Shown: positions 43,103 through 50,705, numbered from the stretch's first letter. The stretch is 64,000 nucleotides of DNA from Streptomyces sp. LaPpAH-108 (GCF_000373625.1 NZ_KB891993.1:806001-870000), one strand, 5' to 3'. A program made the numbers and translations. The notes: generated by a model from the letters alone, not told the origin.

Positions 43103-44260
43103 GTGGGGCAGCTGACCGGTGGCGATCCCTCGCTGCTGCGGAGGATCAACTCCGCGGTGGTGCTGCGCGCGCTGCGCGACACGGAGTGTGCGACGCTCAC
43201 CGAGATCACCCGGGTGACCGGGCTGTCCCGGCCCACCGTCGAGGGGGTCGTGGAGGGGCTGGCCGAGGCGGGGCTCGTGGTGGAGACGGCGGCCGAGGAG
43301 GGGACGGCCCGGCGGCAGGGGCGCCCGGCGCGGCGGTTCAGGTTCCGGGCCGAGGCGGGGCATCTGCTGGGCCTGGAGATAGGAGCGCACCGGGTGGTGG
43401 CGACCCTGTCCGACCTGGACGGGCGGGTCCTCGGCACCCAGACCAGACCCGTCGACGAGAAGGCCCCGGCCGACGAGCGCCTGGAGCGGCTGCGCGGCAC
43501 GGTCGCCGAGCTGCTGCGCCGGGCCGGGGTCGCCCGTGGCTCGCTGCGCGCGGTCGGGGTGGGCACGCCGGGCATCGTGGAGGCCGACGGAACGGTTCGC
43601 CTGGGGACGGCGCTGCCCGGCTGGACGGGGCTGCGCCTCGGTGACCGGCTGAGCCGTTCCTTCAAGTGCCCGGTCCTGGTGGAGAACGACGCCAACGCGG
43701 CCGTCGTGGCCGAGCGCTGGAAGGGCGCGGCGGCCAAGAGCGACGACGTGGTGTTCGTACTGGCCGGGCTCAGCCCGGGCGCGGGTGCGCTGATCGGGGG
43801 GCGGCTGCACCGGGGGTTCGGCGGGGCGGCCGGGGAGATCGGGGCGCTGCATCTGCTGGGCCGCGAGGCCACCCCGGAGACACTGCTGTCCACCACGGGC
43901 GAGCCGCTGCCCCCGCTGGACGAGCAGGCGGTCACCGAGGTGTTCGCGCTGGCCCGCGAGGGCGACCGGGCGGCCCAGGCCGCCGTGGAGCGCTTCATCC
44001 AGCGGCTGGTGCACGACGTGGCCGCGCTGGTCCTGGCCCTCGATCCCGAACTGGTCGTCATAGGAGGCTGGGCGGCCGGTCTGGACGGCGTCCTGGACCC
44101 CCTGCGCCGCGAGCTGTCCCGCTACTGTCTACGCCCGCCGGGCGTCGCCCTCTCCCTCCTGGGCGAGGCGGTCGTCGCGATGGGCGCGCTGCGGCTGGCG
44201 CTGGCGCATGTGGAACGGCAACTGTTCGCGGTGGAGGGGGCGGTGGGGGCGGCGGACTGA
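43103..44260 (+). CDS. ROK-family transcriptional regulator (NagC/XylR type) without zinc motif
   Basis: A 385-aa regulator: an N-terminal winged HTH (residues 10-75, LLRRINSAVVLRALRDTE, LTEITRVTGLSRPTVEGVVEGLAEAGLV) and a ROK sugar-kinase-like domain (LGLEIGAHRVVATLSDLDG; VGVGTPGIVEADGTV; VLVENDANAAVVAE). The usual ROK zinc site CxCGxxGCxE after GEIG is missing: here GEIGALHLLGREATPETLLSTTGEPLPP has no Cys. It therefore probably binds a sugar ligand without catalysis. It starts with GTG at 43103. It is convergent with a GntR regulator; together the pair may control an unlinked sugar or amino-sugar pathway. Confidence 0.88.
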   Translation: MGQLTGGDPSLLRRINSAVVLRALRDTECATLTEITRVTGLSRPTVEGVVEGLAEAGLVVETAAEEGTARRQGRPARRFRFRAEAGHLLGLEIGAHRVVATLSDLDGRVLGTQTRPVDEKAPADERLERLRGTVAELLRRAGVARGSLRAVGVGTPGIVEADGTVRLGTALPGWTGLRLGDRLSRSFKCPVLVENDANAAVVAERWKGAAAKSDDVVFVLAGLSPGAGALIGGRLHRGFGGAAGEIGALHLLGREATPETLLSTTGEPLPPLDEQAVTEVFALAREGDRAAQAAVERFIQRLVHDVAALVLALDPELVVIGGWAAGLDGVLDPLRRELSRYCLRPPGVALSLLGEAVVAMGALRLALAHVERQLFAVEGAVGAAD

Positions 44261-44261
44261 G

Positions 44262-44305
44262 CCCCCCCCCCCCCGGCCGAAGAACACTGAGCCACCCCGG
44301 CCAGA
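44262..44305. repeat. 13-C homopolymer and imperfect tandem repeat after the ROK gene
   Basis: Thirteen consecutive C bases (44262-44274) begin next to the ROK stop codon. The following unit TGAGCC-C tract-GGCC-GAA is imperfectly repeated (TGAGCCACCCCGGCCAGAA near 44288-44306). The length of such a run is hard to determine by sequencing and may vary. Confidence 0.6.
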
Positions 44306-44310
44306 AAACA

Positions 44311-44343
44311 CCGCACGCCCCGCCAAGTCGGCGGAGCGTGCGG
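44311..44343. terminator. Terminator between convergent ROK and GntR genes
   Basis: A 14-bp stem with one mismatch (44311-44324 with 44330-44343, loop AAGTC) lies 50 nt after the ROK stop and 18 nt before the GntR stop. It can act in both directions. Confidence 0.75.
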
Positions 44344-44360
44344 TCAGTTCACAGCGTCCG

Positions 44361-45119
44361 TCAGGACGCCCGCCGCGCCGGATCCTCGTGTATCTCCACG
44401 TCCGGCGAGTCCCCGAAGGTCAGCCGGCACGTGTCCGCCCGGTACGTCGCCACGGAGAGCGCCGCCGTGCGGCCCGCCGCGTGGAAGCGGGTCGTGAGGA
44501 CCAGGACCGGGGAGCCCGGCAGCCGGTCGAGTTCGCGGGCGTCGTCCGCCCCGGCGGAGCCGAGTTCGACGGCGCGGTCCTGCCCGTCGAGTTCCAGCCG
44601 GTGCAGCTCGCGCAGGACCGCACGCGCGCGGGACGGGCCCGAGGGCGCGTCGATCGCGGTGAGGTCGGGCACCGAGGCGGCCGGGACGTAGAGCAGTTCG
44701 GTGGCGACGCTGCGGCCGTGCGAGGTGCGGGAGCGGCGCACGGTGTGCACCTCTTCGCCGCCGGTCTCCAGCGTGGCGGCGACGGAGGCGGGCGGCACGG
44801 ACCGTACACAGTCCACGGGCTGCCAGGCGTCGTCCCCGGCCCCCGGCCAGGTGTGCCGCGAGGTGCCGACGGCGACGCCCATGCGCGGCGGCGCGACGGT
44901 GGTGCCGACGCCCCGGCGACGCTGAAGGCGGCCCTCCAGCTCCAGCTGCTCCAGGGCCTGGCGCAGCGTGGCGCGGGCGACGCCGTAACGGGCCGCGAGG
45001 TCGCGTTCGTTCGGCAGGATCTCGCCGACCGAGAACTCCGAGTCGAGCGCCTCGGTGAGCACGGTCTTGAGATGCCAGTACTTCGGTTCCGGCACCGATT
45101 CCAGTTGCGTGGTCCCCAC
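44361..45119 (-). CDS. GntR-family regulator with UTRA domain (HutC/DasR-like)
   Basis: A 252-aa regulator with an N-terminal winged HTH (YWHLKTVLTEALDSEFSVGEILPNERDLAARYGVARATLRQALEQLELEGRLQRRRGVGT, residues 14-72) and a C-terminal UTRA ligand domain (about residues 95-245, with TVRRSRTSHGRSVATELLYVPA and LVLTTRFHAAGRTAALSVATYRADTCRLTF). Members of this HutC group sense phosphosugars or histidine-pathway products. It starts with GTG at 45119, with GAGGACAG upstream. Its promoter carries a DasR-like palindrome over the -35, suggesting self-repression or control by DasR. It is not DasR itself as I remember that sequence. Confidence 0.9.
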   Translation of the reverse strand: MGTTQLESVPEPKYWHLKTVLTEALDSEFSVGEILPNERDLAARYGVARATLRQALEQLELEGRLQRRRGVGTTVAPPRMGVAVGTSRHTWPGAGDDAWQPVDCVRSVPPASVAATLETGGEEVHTVRRSRTSHGRSVATELLYVPAASVPDLTAIDAPSGPSRARAVLRELHRLELDGQDRAVELGSAGADDARELDRLPGSPVLVLTTRFHAAGRTAALSVATYRADTCRLTFGDSPDVEIHEDPARRAS

Positions 45120-45191
45120 CCTGTCCTCCGCAAGCCGTTGTCCGGCGGTTTTGGCGCCCTTGTTTATTAAAGGTTGTTGCAGTTATCAGTG

Positions 45192-45226
45192 ACCATAAAA
45201 CGGACCTGACCCTTGGTCAAGACCAA
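45192..45226 (-). promoter_or_regulatory. gntR promoter overlapped by a dre-like palindrome
   Basis: On the minus strand, -35 TTGACC (45220-45215), a 17-nt spacer and -10 TATGGT (45197-45192) make one of the best promoters in the window. The -35 lies inside TTGGTC-TT-GACCAA (45226-45213), a perfect palindrome apart from its central two bases, and close to the DasR dre consensus tGGTCTAGACCa. A repressor bound here would block RNA polymerase. The transcript would have a leader of about 65 nt before the GTG at 45119. Confidence 0.7.
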
Positions 45227-45272
45227 TCCTCTCTCCGGGGCCCATATCGGCGGGCCCCGGACACCCGGGCGT

Positions 45273-46163
45273 TCACACGGTGTTCGCGAGAGAGCGCAGC
45301 TTGTCCGGGTTGCGAACGATGTAGACCGTGCTGACGAGGCCGTCCACGATGTCCACCTGGAAGACCGAGTCGGGCTTGCCGTCGAGCAGGACGAGCACCG
45401 CGACGCCGCCGTTGACCTCGATGAACTCGTACGACATGCCGGGTACGACGCCCTTGCCGACGGCGCCCGCGAGGAAGCGGCCGACCTTGTCCGCGGTGTG
45501 CAGCTCGCGCACCGGCGCCTTCGCCTTGCCGCCGCTGTCGCCGACGAGCCGGGCCTCGGGGGCGAGCAGTGACATCAGCCCTTCGAGGTCGCCCTCGGTC
45601 GCGGCGGCGAGGAAGCGCCGGGTGAGGTCGCGGCGCTGGGCGGGGTCGACATCGTAGCGCGGGCGCCGCTCCTCCACGTGACGGCGGGCGCGTCCGGCGA
45701 GCTGGCGCACCGCCGCCTCGCCGCGGTCGAGGAGTTCCGCGATCTCGGCGTACGGGTAGCCGAACGCCTCGCGCAGCACGAACACCGCGCGCTCCAGCGG
45801 GGAGAGCGATTCCAGGACGACGAGGACGGCGAGGGAGACGGAGTCGGCGAGCAGGGCGCGGTCGGCGGTGTCGGGGACGGTGTCGCCGAAGTCGGTGACG
45901 TAGGGCTCGGGCAGCCAGGGGCCGACGTACGCCTCGTCGCGCGCCTTGACCTGGCGCAGCCGGTCGATGGCGAGGCGGGTGGTGACGCGCACCAGGTAGG
46001 CGCGCGGTTCGCGGACCTTGGCGCGGTCGGCACCCGCCCAGCGCAGCCACGCGTCCTGGACCACGTCCTCGGCGTCGGCGACACGGCCGAGCATCCGGTA
46101 GGCGACTCCCATGAGGAGGGGGCGGTTCTCTTCGAAGACGTCGGTCGCGGTGTCGGTGGTCAC
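45273..46163 (-). CDS. ECF41-family RNA polymerase sigma factor (SnoaL-like C-terminal extension)
   Basis: An extracytoplasmic-function sigma factor of the ECF41 group. It shows region 2 (FEENRPLLMGVAYRMLGRVADAEDVVQDAWLRW), region 4 (LESLSPLERAVFVLREAFGYPYAEIAELLDRGEAAVRQLAGRARRHV) and the fused SnoaL-like domain that controls activity, with its hallmark WLPEP in the linker, a DSGGK variant of DGGGK, and the C-terminal NPDKL. ECF41 factors have no separate anti-sigma factor. I chose the GTG at 46163 (296 aa, GATGAGGCG upstream); a GTG at 46271 would add 36 residues. It is divergent from an alpha/beta hydrolase, its likely target. Confidence 0.92.
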   Translation of the reverse strand: MTTDTATDVFEENRPLLMGVAYRMLGRVADAEDVVQDAWLRWAGADRAKVREPRAYLVRVTTRLAIDRLRQVKARDEAYVGPWLPEPYVTDFGDTVPDTADRALLADSVSLAVLVVLESLSPLERAVFVLREAFGYPYAEIAELLDRGEAAVRQLAGRARRHVEERRPRYDVDPAQRRDLTRRFLAAATEGDLEGLMSLLAPEARLVGDSGGKAKAPVRELHTADKVGRFLAGAVGKGVVPGMSYEFIEVNGGVAVLVLLDGKPDSVFQVDIVDGLVSTVYIVRNPDKLRSLANTV

Positions 46164-46279
46164 CGCCTCATCCCAGCCGACCCGTCCGCCGGTGTCCAGA
46201 CGGTATCGCCCGACACGCCCCGGGAGCCCGTCCGGAATCGGCCGCTCCGCCACCGGGGCGGGCGCGTTCACGGCCCGGC

Positions 46280-46299
46280 GCGGGTACTACCCGCCGGTA
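46280..46299. promoter_or_regulatory. GGTA/TACC palindrome in the sigma factor/hydrolase divergent region
   Basis: GCGGGTA-C-TACCCGC (46280-46294) is a perfect 15-bp palindrome, followed by a third half-site CGGTAG to 46299. It lies 58 nt upstream of the hydrolase ATG and 117 nt upstream of the chosen sigma factor start. It is an operator candidate for an unknown regulator. I could not find a convincing ECF41 promoter (TGTCACA...CGTC) in the same region. Confidence 0.4.
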
Positions 46300-46356
46300 G
46301 CCATTGCTGACAAGCTGTCCACCGCGTCCGTCAGCAGCCCACCCGAGGAGCATGTC

Positions 46357-47187
46357 ATGTCCGCCACCGCCTCCTTCCCGGTCACCGGCCCGCACGGCAC
46401 GGGAGATGTGACCGTCTCCTACGAGCGCGTGGGACGCGGCGAGCCACTGGTCCTGCTGCACGGCATCGGGCACCACCGGCAGGCGTGGAGCCCGGTGATC
46501 GACATCCTGGCCACCGAGCGCGAGGTCGTCGCGGTGGACCTGCCGGGCTTCGGCGCCTCCCCCGCCCTGCCGACCGGCCTGGACTACGACCTGCCGACGA
46601 CCAACGCCGTGCTCGGCACGTTCTTCCGCGAACTGGGCCTGAGCCGCCCGCACGTGGCGGGCAACTCGCTCGGCGGGCTGCTCGCCCTGGAGCTGGGCAG
46701 TGCGCGGCTGGCGCGTTCGGTCACCGCGCTGTCCCCGGCCGGGTTCTGGACCGAGGCCGAGCGGCGCTACGCCTTCGCGGTGCTGCTCGCCATGCGGGGC
46801 ATCGCACAGCGGCTCCCGCTGCCCCTGGTGGAGCGGCTGGCGGGCAACGCGGTGGGGCGTACGGCGCTGACCAGCACCATCTACGCCCGCCCCGCACGCC
46901 GTTCACCCGAGGCGGTGGTCGCGGAGACGCTGGCGCTGGCCGGGGCGAGCGGGTTCGAGGCGACGCTGCGCACCGGCACCACCGTGCGGTTCACCGACAC
47001 GGTGCCCGGGACGCCCGTCACGGTGGCGTGGGGCACCCGGGACCGGCTGCTGCTGCGCAGGCAGGGGGTGCGCGCGAAGCAGATGATTCCGCACGCCCGC
47101 CTGGTGCGGCTGCCCGGCTGCGGGCACTGCCCGATGAACGACGACCCGGCGCTCGTGGCCCGTGTCCTGCTGGACGGCAGCCGCTGA
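46357..47187 (+). CDS. Alpha/beta hydrolase
   Basis: A 276-aa hydrolase with oxyanion segment LVLLHGIGHHRQAW, nucleophile elbow VAGNSLGGLLAL, acid in VAWGTRDRLL and catalytic His in LPGCGHCPMNDDP. There is no signal peptide. The ATG at 46357 has GAGGAG 7 nt upstream; an ATG at 46352 is out of frame. The gene is divergent from the ECF41 sigma factor with 193 bp between, an atypical partner because ECF41 targets are more often carboxymuconolactone decarboxylases or oxidoreductases. The substrate is unknown. Confidence 0.88.
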   Translation: MSATASFPVTGPHGTGDVTVSYERVGRGEPLVLLHGIGHHRQAWSPVIDILATEREVVAVDLPGFGASPALPTGLDYDLPTTNAVLGTFFRELGLSRPHVAGNSLGGLLALELGSARLARSVTALSPAGFWTEAERRYAFAVLLAMRGIAQRLPLPLVERLAGNAVGRTALTSTIYARPARRSPEAVVAETLALAGASGFEATLRTGTTVRFTDTVPGTPVTVAWGTRDRLLLRRQGVRAKQMIPHARLVRLPGCGHCPMNDDPALVARVLLDGSR

Positions 47188-47212
47188 CCGCTCGCGTCCC
47201 GTACCCTCGGTA

Positions 47213-47249
47213 GTGCCGCGCACCGGCGTCATCCCCCGGAGCGCGGCAC
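47213..47249 (+). terminator. Probable terminator after the alpha/beta hydrolase
   Basis: GTGCCGCGC (47213-47221) pairs perfectly with GCGCGGCAC (47241-47249), with a 19-nt loop, 25 nt after the hydrolase stop. No T tract follows. Confidence 0.5.
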
Positions 47250-47393
47250 CTCTTCGCCGGGGTCAACTCGCCTGTAGGGTGAGCACGTTGCGTGGCTGAT
47301 GGGGCGGCATACGGGGCGTCGCGGCGGATCACGGCCGTAGAAAATGCAATGAAATCGACCCAATCAGCCTTTACCCATCGGTCACAGAGCGTT

Positions 47394-47425
47394 CGTGATC
47401 ACGCAACACCACTGCGTCACAGTGG
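47394..47425. promoter_or_regulatory. Palindrome cluster before the ACT-GNAT gene
   Basis: CGTGATCACG (47394-47403) is a perfect 10-bp palindrome, and CCACTG-5 nt-CAGTGG (47409-47425) follows within 6 nt. CACAGT (47418-47423) inside the second is the possible -10, 6 nt before the ATG at 47430. The AT-rich patch 47340-47380 lies just upstream. A regulator binding here would sit on the promoter. Confidence 0.4.
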
Positions 47426-47429
47426 CCGC

Positions 47430-48875
47430 ATGACACCAGAGACTTCTCGGACGATGCGCTCCCGGCACGGGCGCCCGGTGCACCACTGGCGGCGCGATCT
47501 CGTGGAACTGGCCGCGCTGTTCACGGCCGTTGCCGTCGCGGACGCGGTGGCGAACCTGATCGGACACGGTCCCGACGGTCCGGCGCTCCTGGTGGTCTCG
47601 GCGATCGCGCTGGCCGCGACCGCCGGTTTCCACACCTGGTGGTCCCGGCGCCATGGACACGCACCCCCGGTCCCGGACAGCGATACCGGCGCCCGGTCCG
47701 CCGCCACGGTGCGGTCGGCCGGGCAGTCCGACGACGAGGGCTCCTCGGTCGACGGGCCCGTGGGCGGGCCGGGCGCGCTGTGGCGGATGCGGACGACGGT
47801 GCGGGACGAACCGGGCTCGCTGGCCGTGCTGTGCACGGCGCTGGCCGAGGCGCGGGTCGACATCCTGAGCCTCCAGACGCATCCGCTGGCCGACGGCACC
47901 GTGGACGAGTTCCTGCTGCGGGCGCCGGAGACGCTGACGGCCACCGAGCTGACCCGGACGGTCGCCCGGGCGGGCGGCTCCGCCACCTGGGTGGAGCGGG
48001 CCGACGCCCACGACCTGGTGGACGGCCCCACCCGGGTCCTCGGCCTGGCCACCCGCACCGCTCTCGACACCGCCGAACTGCCGCTCGCTCTGCGTCAGTT
48101 GCTGGGGCGGTGCACCGTACGTTCGCTGCCGGGCAGGCCGGTGGACGAGGACACGGTGCCCGTCGAAGGCGTCCTCGAGGACACGGTGATGCGGCTCCGG
48201 GCCCCGGGCGGCGGGGTGTTGAGCGTGGAGCGGCCGTATCTGCCGTTCACACCCACCGAGTTCGCGCGGGCGCGGGCGCTGGTGGAGCTGGACGGCAGGC
48301 TGGGTCCGCGCATTCCGCGCGGCCGTGACGTGCTGACGCTGCCCGAGGGCAACGACATCACCGTGCGCCGGGCGGACACCGGTGACCTGGAGGCCGCCCG
48401 CGCGATGCACGAGCGCTGCTCGCCGGGCACCCTCGCGCTGCGCTACCACGGCCCGGTCGTCGACGCCGACCGCTATCTCAACCATCTGCTCAGCCCCCGC
48501 TTCGGCCGCACCCTGGCCGCGCAGACCACCTCGGGACGCGTGGTGGGCCTCGGTCATCTGCTGTGGGACGGCGACGAGACCGAGGTCGCCCTGCTGGTCG
48601 AGGACGACTGGCAGCGGCGCGGCGTCGGTGCCGAACTCCTGGGCCGTCTGGTCGCGATGGCGGTGGAGGCGGGCTGCGAGAGCGTGTACGCCGTGACCCG
48701 CTCCTCCAACACCGGGATGGTCGCGGCGATGCGGGGTCTGGACCTGCCGCTCGACTACCAGGTCGAGGAGGGCACGCTCGTCATCACCGCCCGGCTGGAC
48801 GCGGCCCAGGTCCCGGTGCCGGTGGCGCGGGAGGACGGCCGGGTACGGCTCGGCGGCGCGCCCGAGCACGGCTGA
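47430..48875 (+). CDS. ACT-domain GNAT-type (lysine) acetyltransferase with membrane segments
   Basis: A 481-aa protein combining three parts. Residues about 25-70 have two hydrophobic segments (DLVELAALFTAVAVADAVANLI; ALLVVSAIALAATAGFHTWW) that look membrane-spanning. About residues 120-190 form an ACT amino-acid-binding domain (MRTTVRDEPGSLAVLCTALAEARVDILSLQTHPLADG). About residues 310-460 form a GNAT acetyltransferase (RRADTGDLEAARAMHERC; VALLVEDDWQRRGVGAELLGRLVAMAVEAG with the acetyl-CoA loop RRGVGA). Actinobacterial GNAT-ACT proteins are amino-acid-responsive protein acetyltransferases acting on acetyl-CoA synthetase; the membrane part here is an addition. The ATG at 47430 is probably leaderless; the in-frame ATG at 47349 would put the palindromes inside the gene. 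Confidence 0.85.
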   Translation: MTPETSRTMRSRHGRPVHHWRRDLVELAALFTAVAVADAVANLIGHGPDGPALLVVSAIALAATAGFHTWWSRRHGHAPPVPDSDTGARSAATVRSAGQSDDEGSSVDGPVGGPGALWRMRTTVRDEPGSLAVLCTALAEARVDILSLQTHPLADGTVDEFLLRAPETLTATELTRTVARAGGSATWVERADAHDLVDGPTRVLGLATRTALDTAELPLALRQLLGRCTVRSLPGRPVDEDTVPVEGVLEDTVMRLRAPGGGVLSVERPYLPFTPTEFARARALVELDGRLGPRIPRGRDVLTLPEGNDITVRRADTGDLEAARAMHERCSPGTLALRYHGPVVDADRYLNHLLSPRFGRTLAAQTTSGRVVGLGHLLWDGDETEVALLVEDDWQRRGVGAELLGRLVAMAVEAGCESVYAVTRSSNTGMVAAMRGLDLPLDYQVEEGTLVITARLDAAQVPVPVAREDGRVRLGGAPEHG

Positions 48876-48921
48876 GCATGGCTGATCACGGCTGCTCGCT
48901 GCTGAGCACGGCCGATACGGA

Positions 48922-48967
48922 CGTACGGCCCGAACGGCGCCTGGAGACAGGTCCGTTCGGGCCGTAC
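48922..48967. terminator. Terminator between the ACT-GNAT and PLP-lyase genes
   Basis: A 15-bp stem with a single bulged G (48922-48936 with 48952-48967) lies between convergent stops at 48875 (+) and 48973 (-). Confidence 0.8.
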
Positions 48968-48972
48968 GCCGT

Positions 48973-50166
48973 TCACCCCACCGCCTCGCTCAGCGGCACC
49001 GGCGTGCGGGCGACCGTCCCCAGCGCGCCGTCCAGATCCGCCCACAGGTCGTCCACGTCCTCCAGGCCGACCGAGAGCCGCAGCAGCCGGTCGCTCACCC
49101 CGGCGCCGCGCCGGTCGTCCGCGTCGACGATGCGGTGGCTGATGGACGCGGGGTGCTGGATGAGGGTGTCCACGCTGCCCAGGCTGACGGCCGGGGTGAT
49201 CAGCCGGACGCGGGAGATCACCTCGTGCGGGTCGCCGTGCGTCTCGAAGGCGATCATCGCGCCGCCCAGGCGGGGATAGCGGACGCGGGCCACGCGCGGG
49301 TCGGCGGCGAGCCTGCGGGCCAGTTCGGCGGCGCTCGCGGAGGCGGCCCGTACCCGTACCGGCAGCGTGGCCAGGCCCCTGAGCAGCAGGTATCCGGCGA
49401 GCGGATGCAGCACCCCGCCGGTCGCGAAGCGGATCCGGCGCAGCTGTCCGGCGAACTCCTCGTCGCAGGCCACCACCCCGGCGAGCACGTCCCCGTGGCC
49501 GCCGAGGTACTTGGTGGCGCTGTGCAGCACCAGGCGGGCGCCGAGCTGGGCGGGGCGTTGCAGCACGGGGGTCGCGAAGGTGTTGTCGGCGAGCAGCGGG
49601 ACCGTGCCGCAGGCGTGGGCGACGGCGCGCAGGTCGGTCTCGGCGAGGGTGGGGTTGGCCGGGGACTCGACCATCACCAGGCCGGTGTCGGGGCGCAGCG
49701 CGTCCGCGATGCCCGCCGGGTCGGTCCAGGTGACCTCGGTGCCGAGCAGTCCCGCGGTCAGCAGATGGTCGCTGCAGCCGTACAGCGGCCGTACCGCGAC
49801 GACATGGCGCAGGCCCGCCGCGGAGCGGGCGAGCAGGACCGCGCTGAGGGCGGCCATGCCGCTGGCGAACGCCACGGCGGACTCGGTGCCTTCGAGCCGG
49901 GCGAGCGCGGTCTCGAAGCGGGCCGTGGTCGGGTTGCCCAGACGGCCGTAGACCGGCGGCCCCACGAGGTCGGCGCCGTCGGCGGCGAAGGCGTCGATGC
50001 GGGCCGCCTCGGCGCGGCTGTCGTAGGACGGATAGGTGGTGGACAGGTCGATGGGCGGGGTGTGCAGGCCCTGGCGGGCGAGGTCGTCGCGCCCGGCGTG
50101 CACGGCCTCGGTGGCCAGAGCGCGGGAAGCGGTGTCGTCGAAAGCGCCGTTGCTCGCTGAGTCCAT
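48973..50166 (-). CDS. Cys/Met-metabolism PLP-dependent enzyme (gamma-lyase/synthase type)
   Basis: A 397-aa PLP enzyme of the trans-sulfuration family (cystathionine or methionine gamma-lyase, or gamma-synthase). Key parts are YGRLGNPTTARFETALARLEG, ASGMAALSAVLL, the PLP Lys in LVLHSATKYLGGHGDVLAG and the late SLGSVDTLIQHPA motif. Reading alone does not decide between elimination and replacement of the gamma substituent. An Lrp/AsnC regulator is divergent 59 bp away, a common pairing for amino-acid-degrading enzymes and the reason I favour a lyase. Confidence 0.9.
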   Translation of the reverse strand: MDSASNGAFDDTASRALATEAVHAGRDDLARQGLHTPPIDLSTTYPSYDSRAEAARIDAFAADGADLVGPPVYGRLGNPTTARFETALARLEGTESAVAFASGMAALSAVLLARSAAGLRHVVAVRPLYGCSDHLLTAGLLGTEVTWTDPAGIADALRPDTGLVMVESPANPTLAETDLRAVAHACGTVPLLADNTFATPVLQRPAQLGARLVLHSATKYLGGHGDVLAGVVACDEEFAGQLRRIRFATGGVLHPLAGYLLLRGLATLPVRVRAASASAAELARRLAADPRVARVRYPRLGGAMIAFETHGDPHEVISRVRLITPAVSLGSVDTLIQHPASISHRIVDADDRRGAGVSDRLLRLSVGLEDVDDLWADLDGALGTVARTPVPLSEAVG

Positions 50167-50176
50167 GGCGCCAGGG

Positions 50177-50195
50177 TGAACACCGGCCGGGTTCA
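50177..50195. promoter_or_regulatory. Operator candidate between the PLP lyase and Lrp/AsnC genes
   Basis: TGAAC-9 nt-GTTCA with an inner CCGGCCGG palindrome lies in the 59-bp divergent region. Its length and symmetry suit an Lrp/AsnC dimer, and its position would let the regulator control both genes. Confidence 0.45.
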
Positions 50196-50213
50196 GGGGA
50201 CCAACGGCCGTGT

Positions 50214-50219
50214 TACGTT
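50214..50219 (+). promoter_or_regulatory. -10 box of the Lrp/AsnC gene (leaderless)
   Basis: TACGTT, fitting TANNNT, lies 6 nt before the ATG at 50226. The transcript would begin at the start codon. It is 18 nt downstream of the operator candidate. Confidence 0.5.
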
Positions 50220-50225
50220 CGGCAC

Positions 50226-50705
50226 ATGGCCGATTCCGTCGTACTGGACCCGGTGGATCTGCGGCTGTTGCGGCTGCTGCAGAACGACGCCCGGACCACG
50301 TACCGCGACCTCGCCGAGCAGGTCGGGGTGGCGCCGTCGACGTGTCTGGACCGGGTGGCGCGGCTGCGCCGTTCGGGGGTGATCCTCGGGCACGAGCTGC
50401 GCCTGGACCCGGCGAAGCTGGGGCGCGGCCTCCAGGCGCTGCTCTCGGTGCAAGTACGGCCGCACCGGCGGGAGTTGGTGGGGCCGTTCGTGGAACGGGT
50501 GCGGGCGCTGCCGGAGTCGCGGACGGTGTTCCATCTGACCGGCCCGGACGACTATCTGGTGCATGTGGCCGTGGCGGACATGGCCGATCTTCAGCGGCTG
50601 GTGCTCGACGAGTTCACCTCGCGGCGCGAAGTGGCCCGGGTGGAGACCCGGTTGATCTTCCAGCAGTGGGACTGCGGCCCCCTGCTCCCGCCCGGCGCAC
50701 CGTGA
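50226..50705 (+). CDS. Lrp/AsnC-family transcriptional regulator
   Basis: A 159-aa feast/famine regulator. The N-terminal HTH (LDPVDLRLLRLLQNDARTTYRDLAEQVGVAPSTCLDRVARLRRSGVI, residues 5-52) is followed by the RAM ligand-binding domain (GLQALLSVQVRPH; VFHLTGPDDYLVHVAVADMADLQRLVLDEF). It probably senses an amino acid linked to the divergent PLP enzyme. The operator candidate lies between the two genes. Confidence 0.93.
   Translation: MADSVVLDPVDLRLLRLLQNDARTTYRDLAEQVGVAPSTCLDRVARLRRSGVILGHELRLDPAKLGRGLQALLSVQVRPHRRELVGPFVERVRALPESRTVFHLTGPDDYLVHVAVADMADLQRLVLDEFTSRREVARVETRLIFQQWDCGPLLPPGAP

Noticed and set aside
46164..46356. An ECF41 target promoter before the alpha/beta hydrolase
   Set aside because: TGACAAG and CGTC occur but not at the expected sequence and spacing, so I do not list one.
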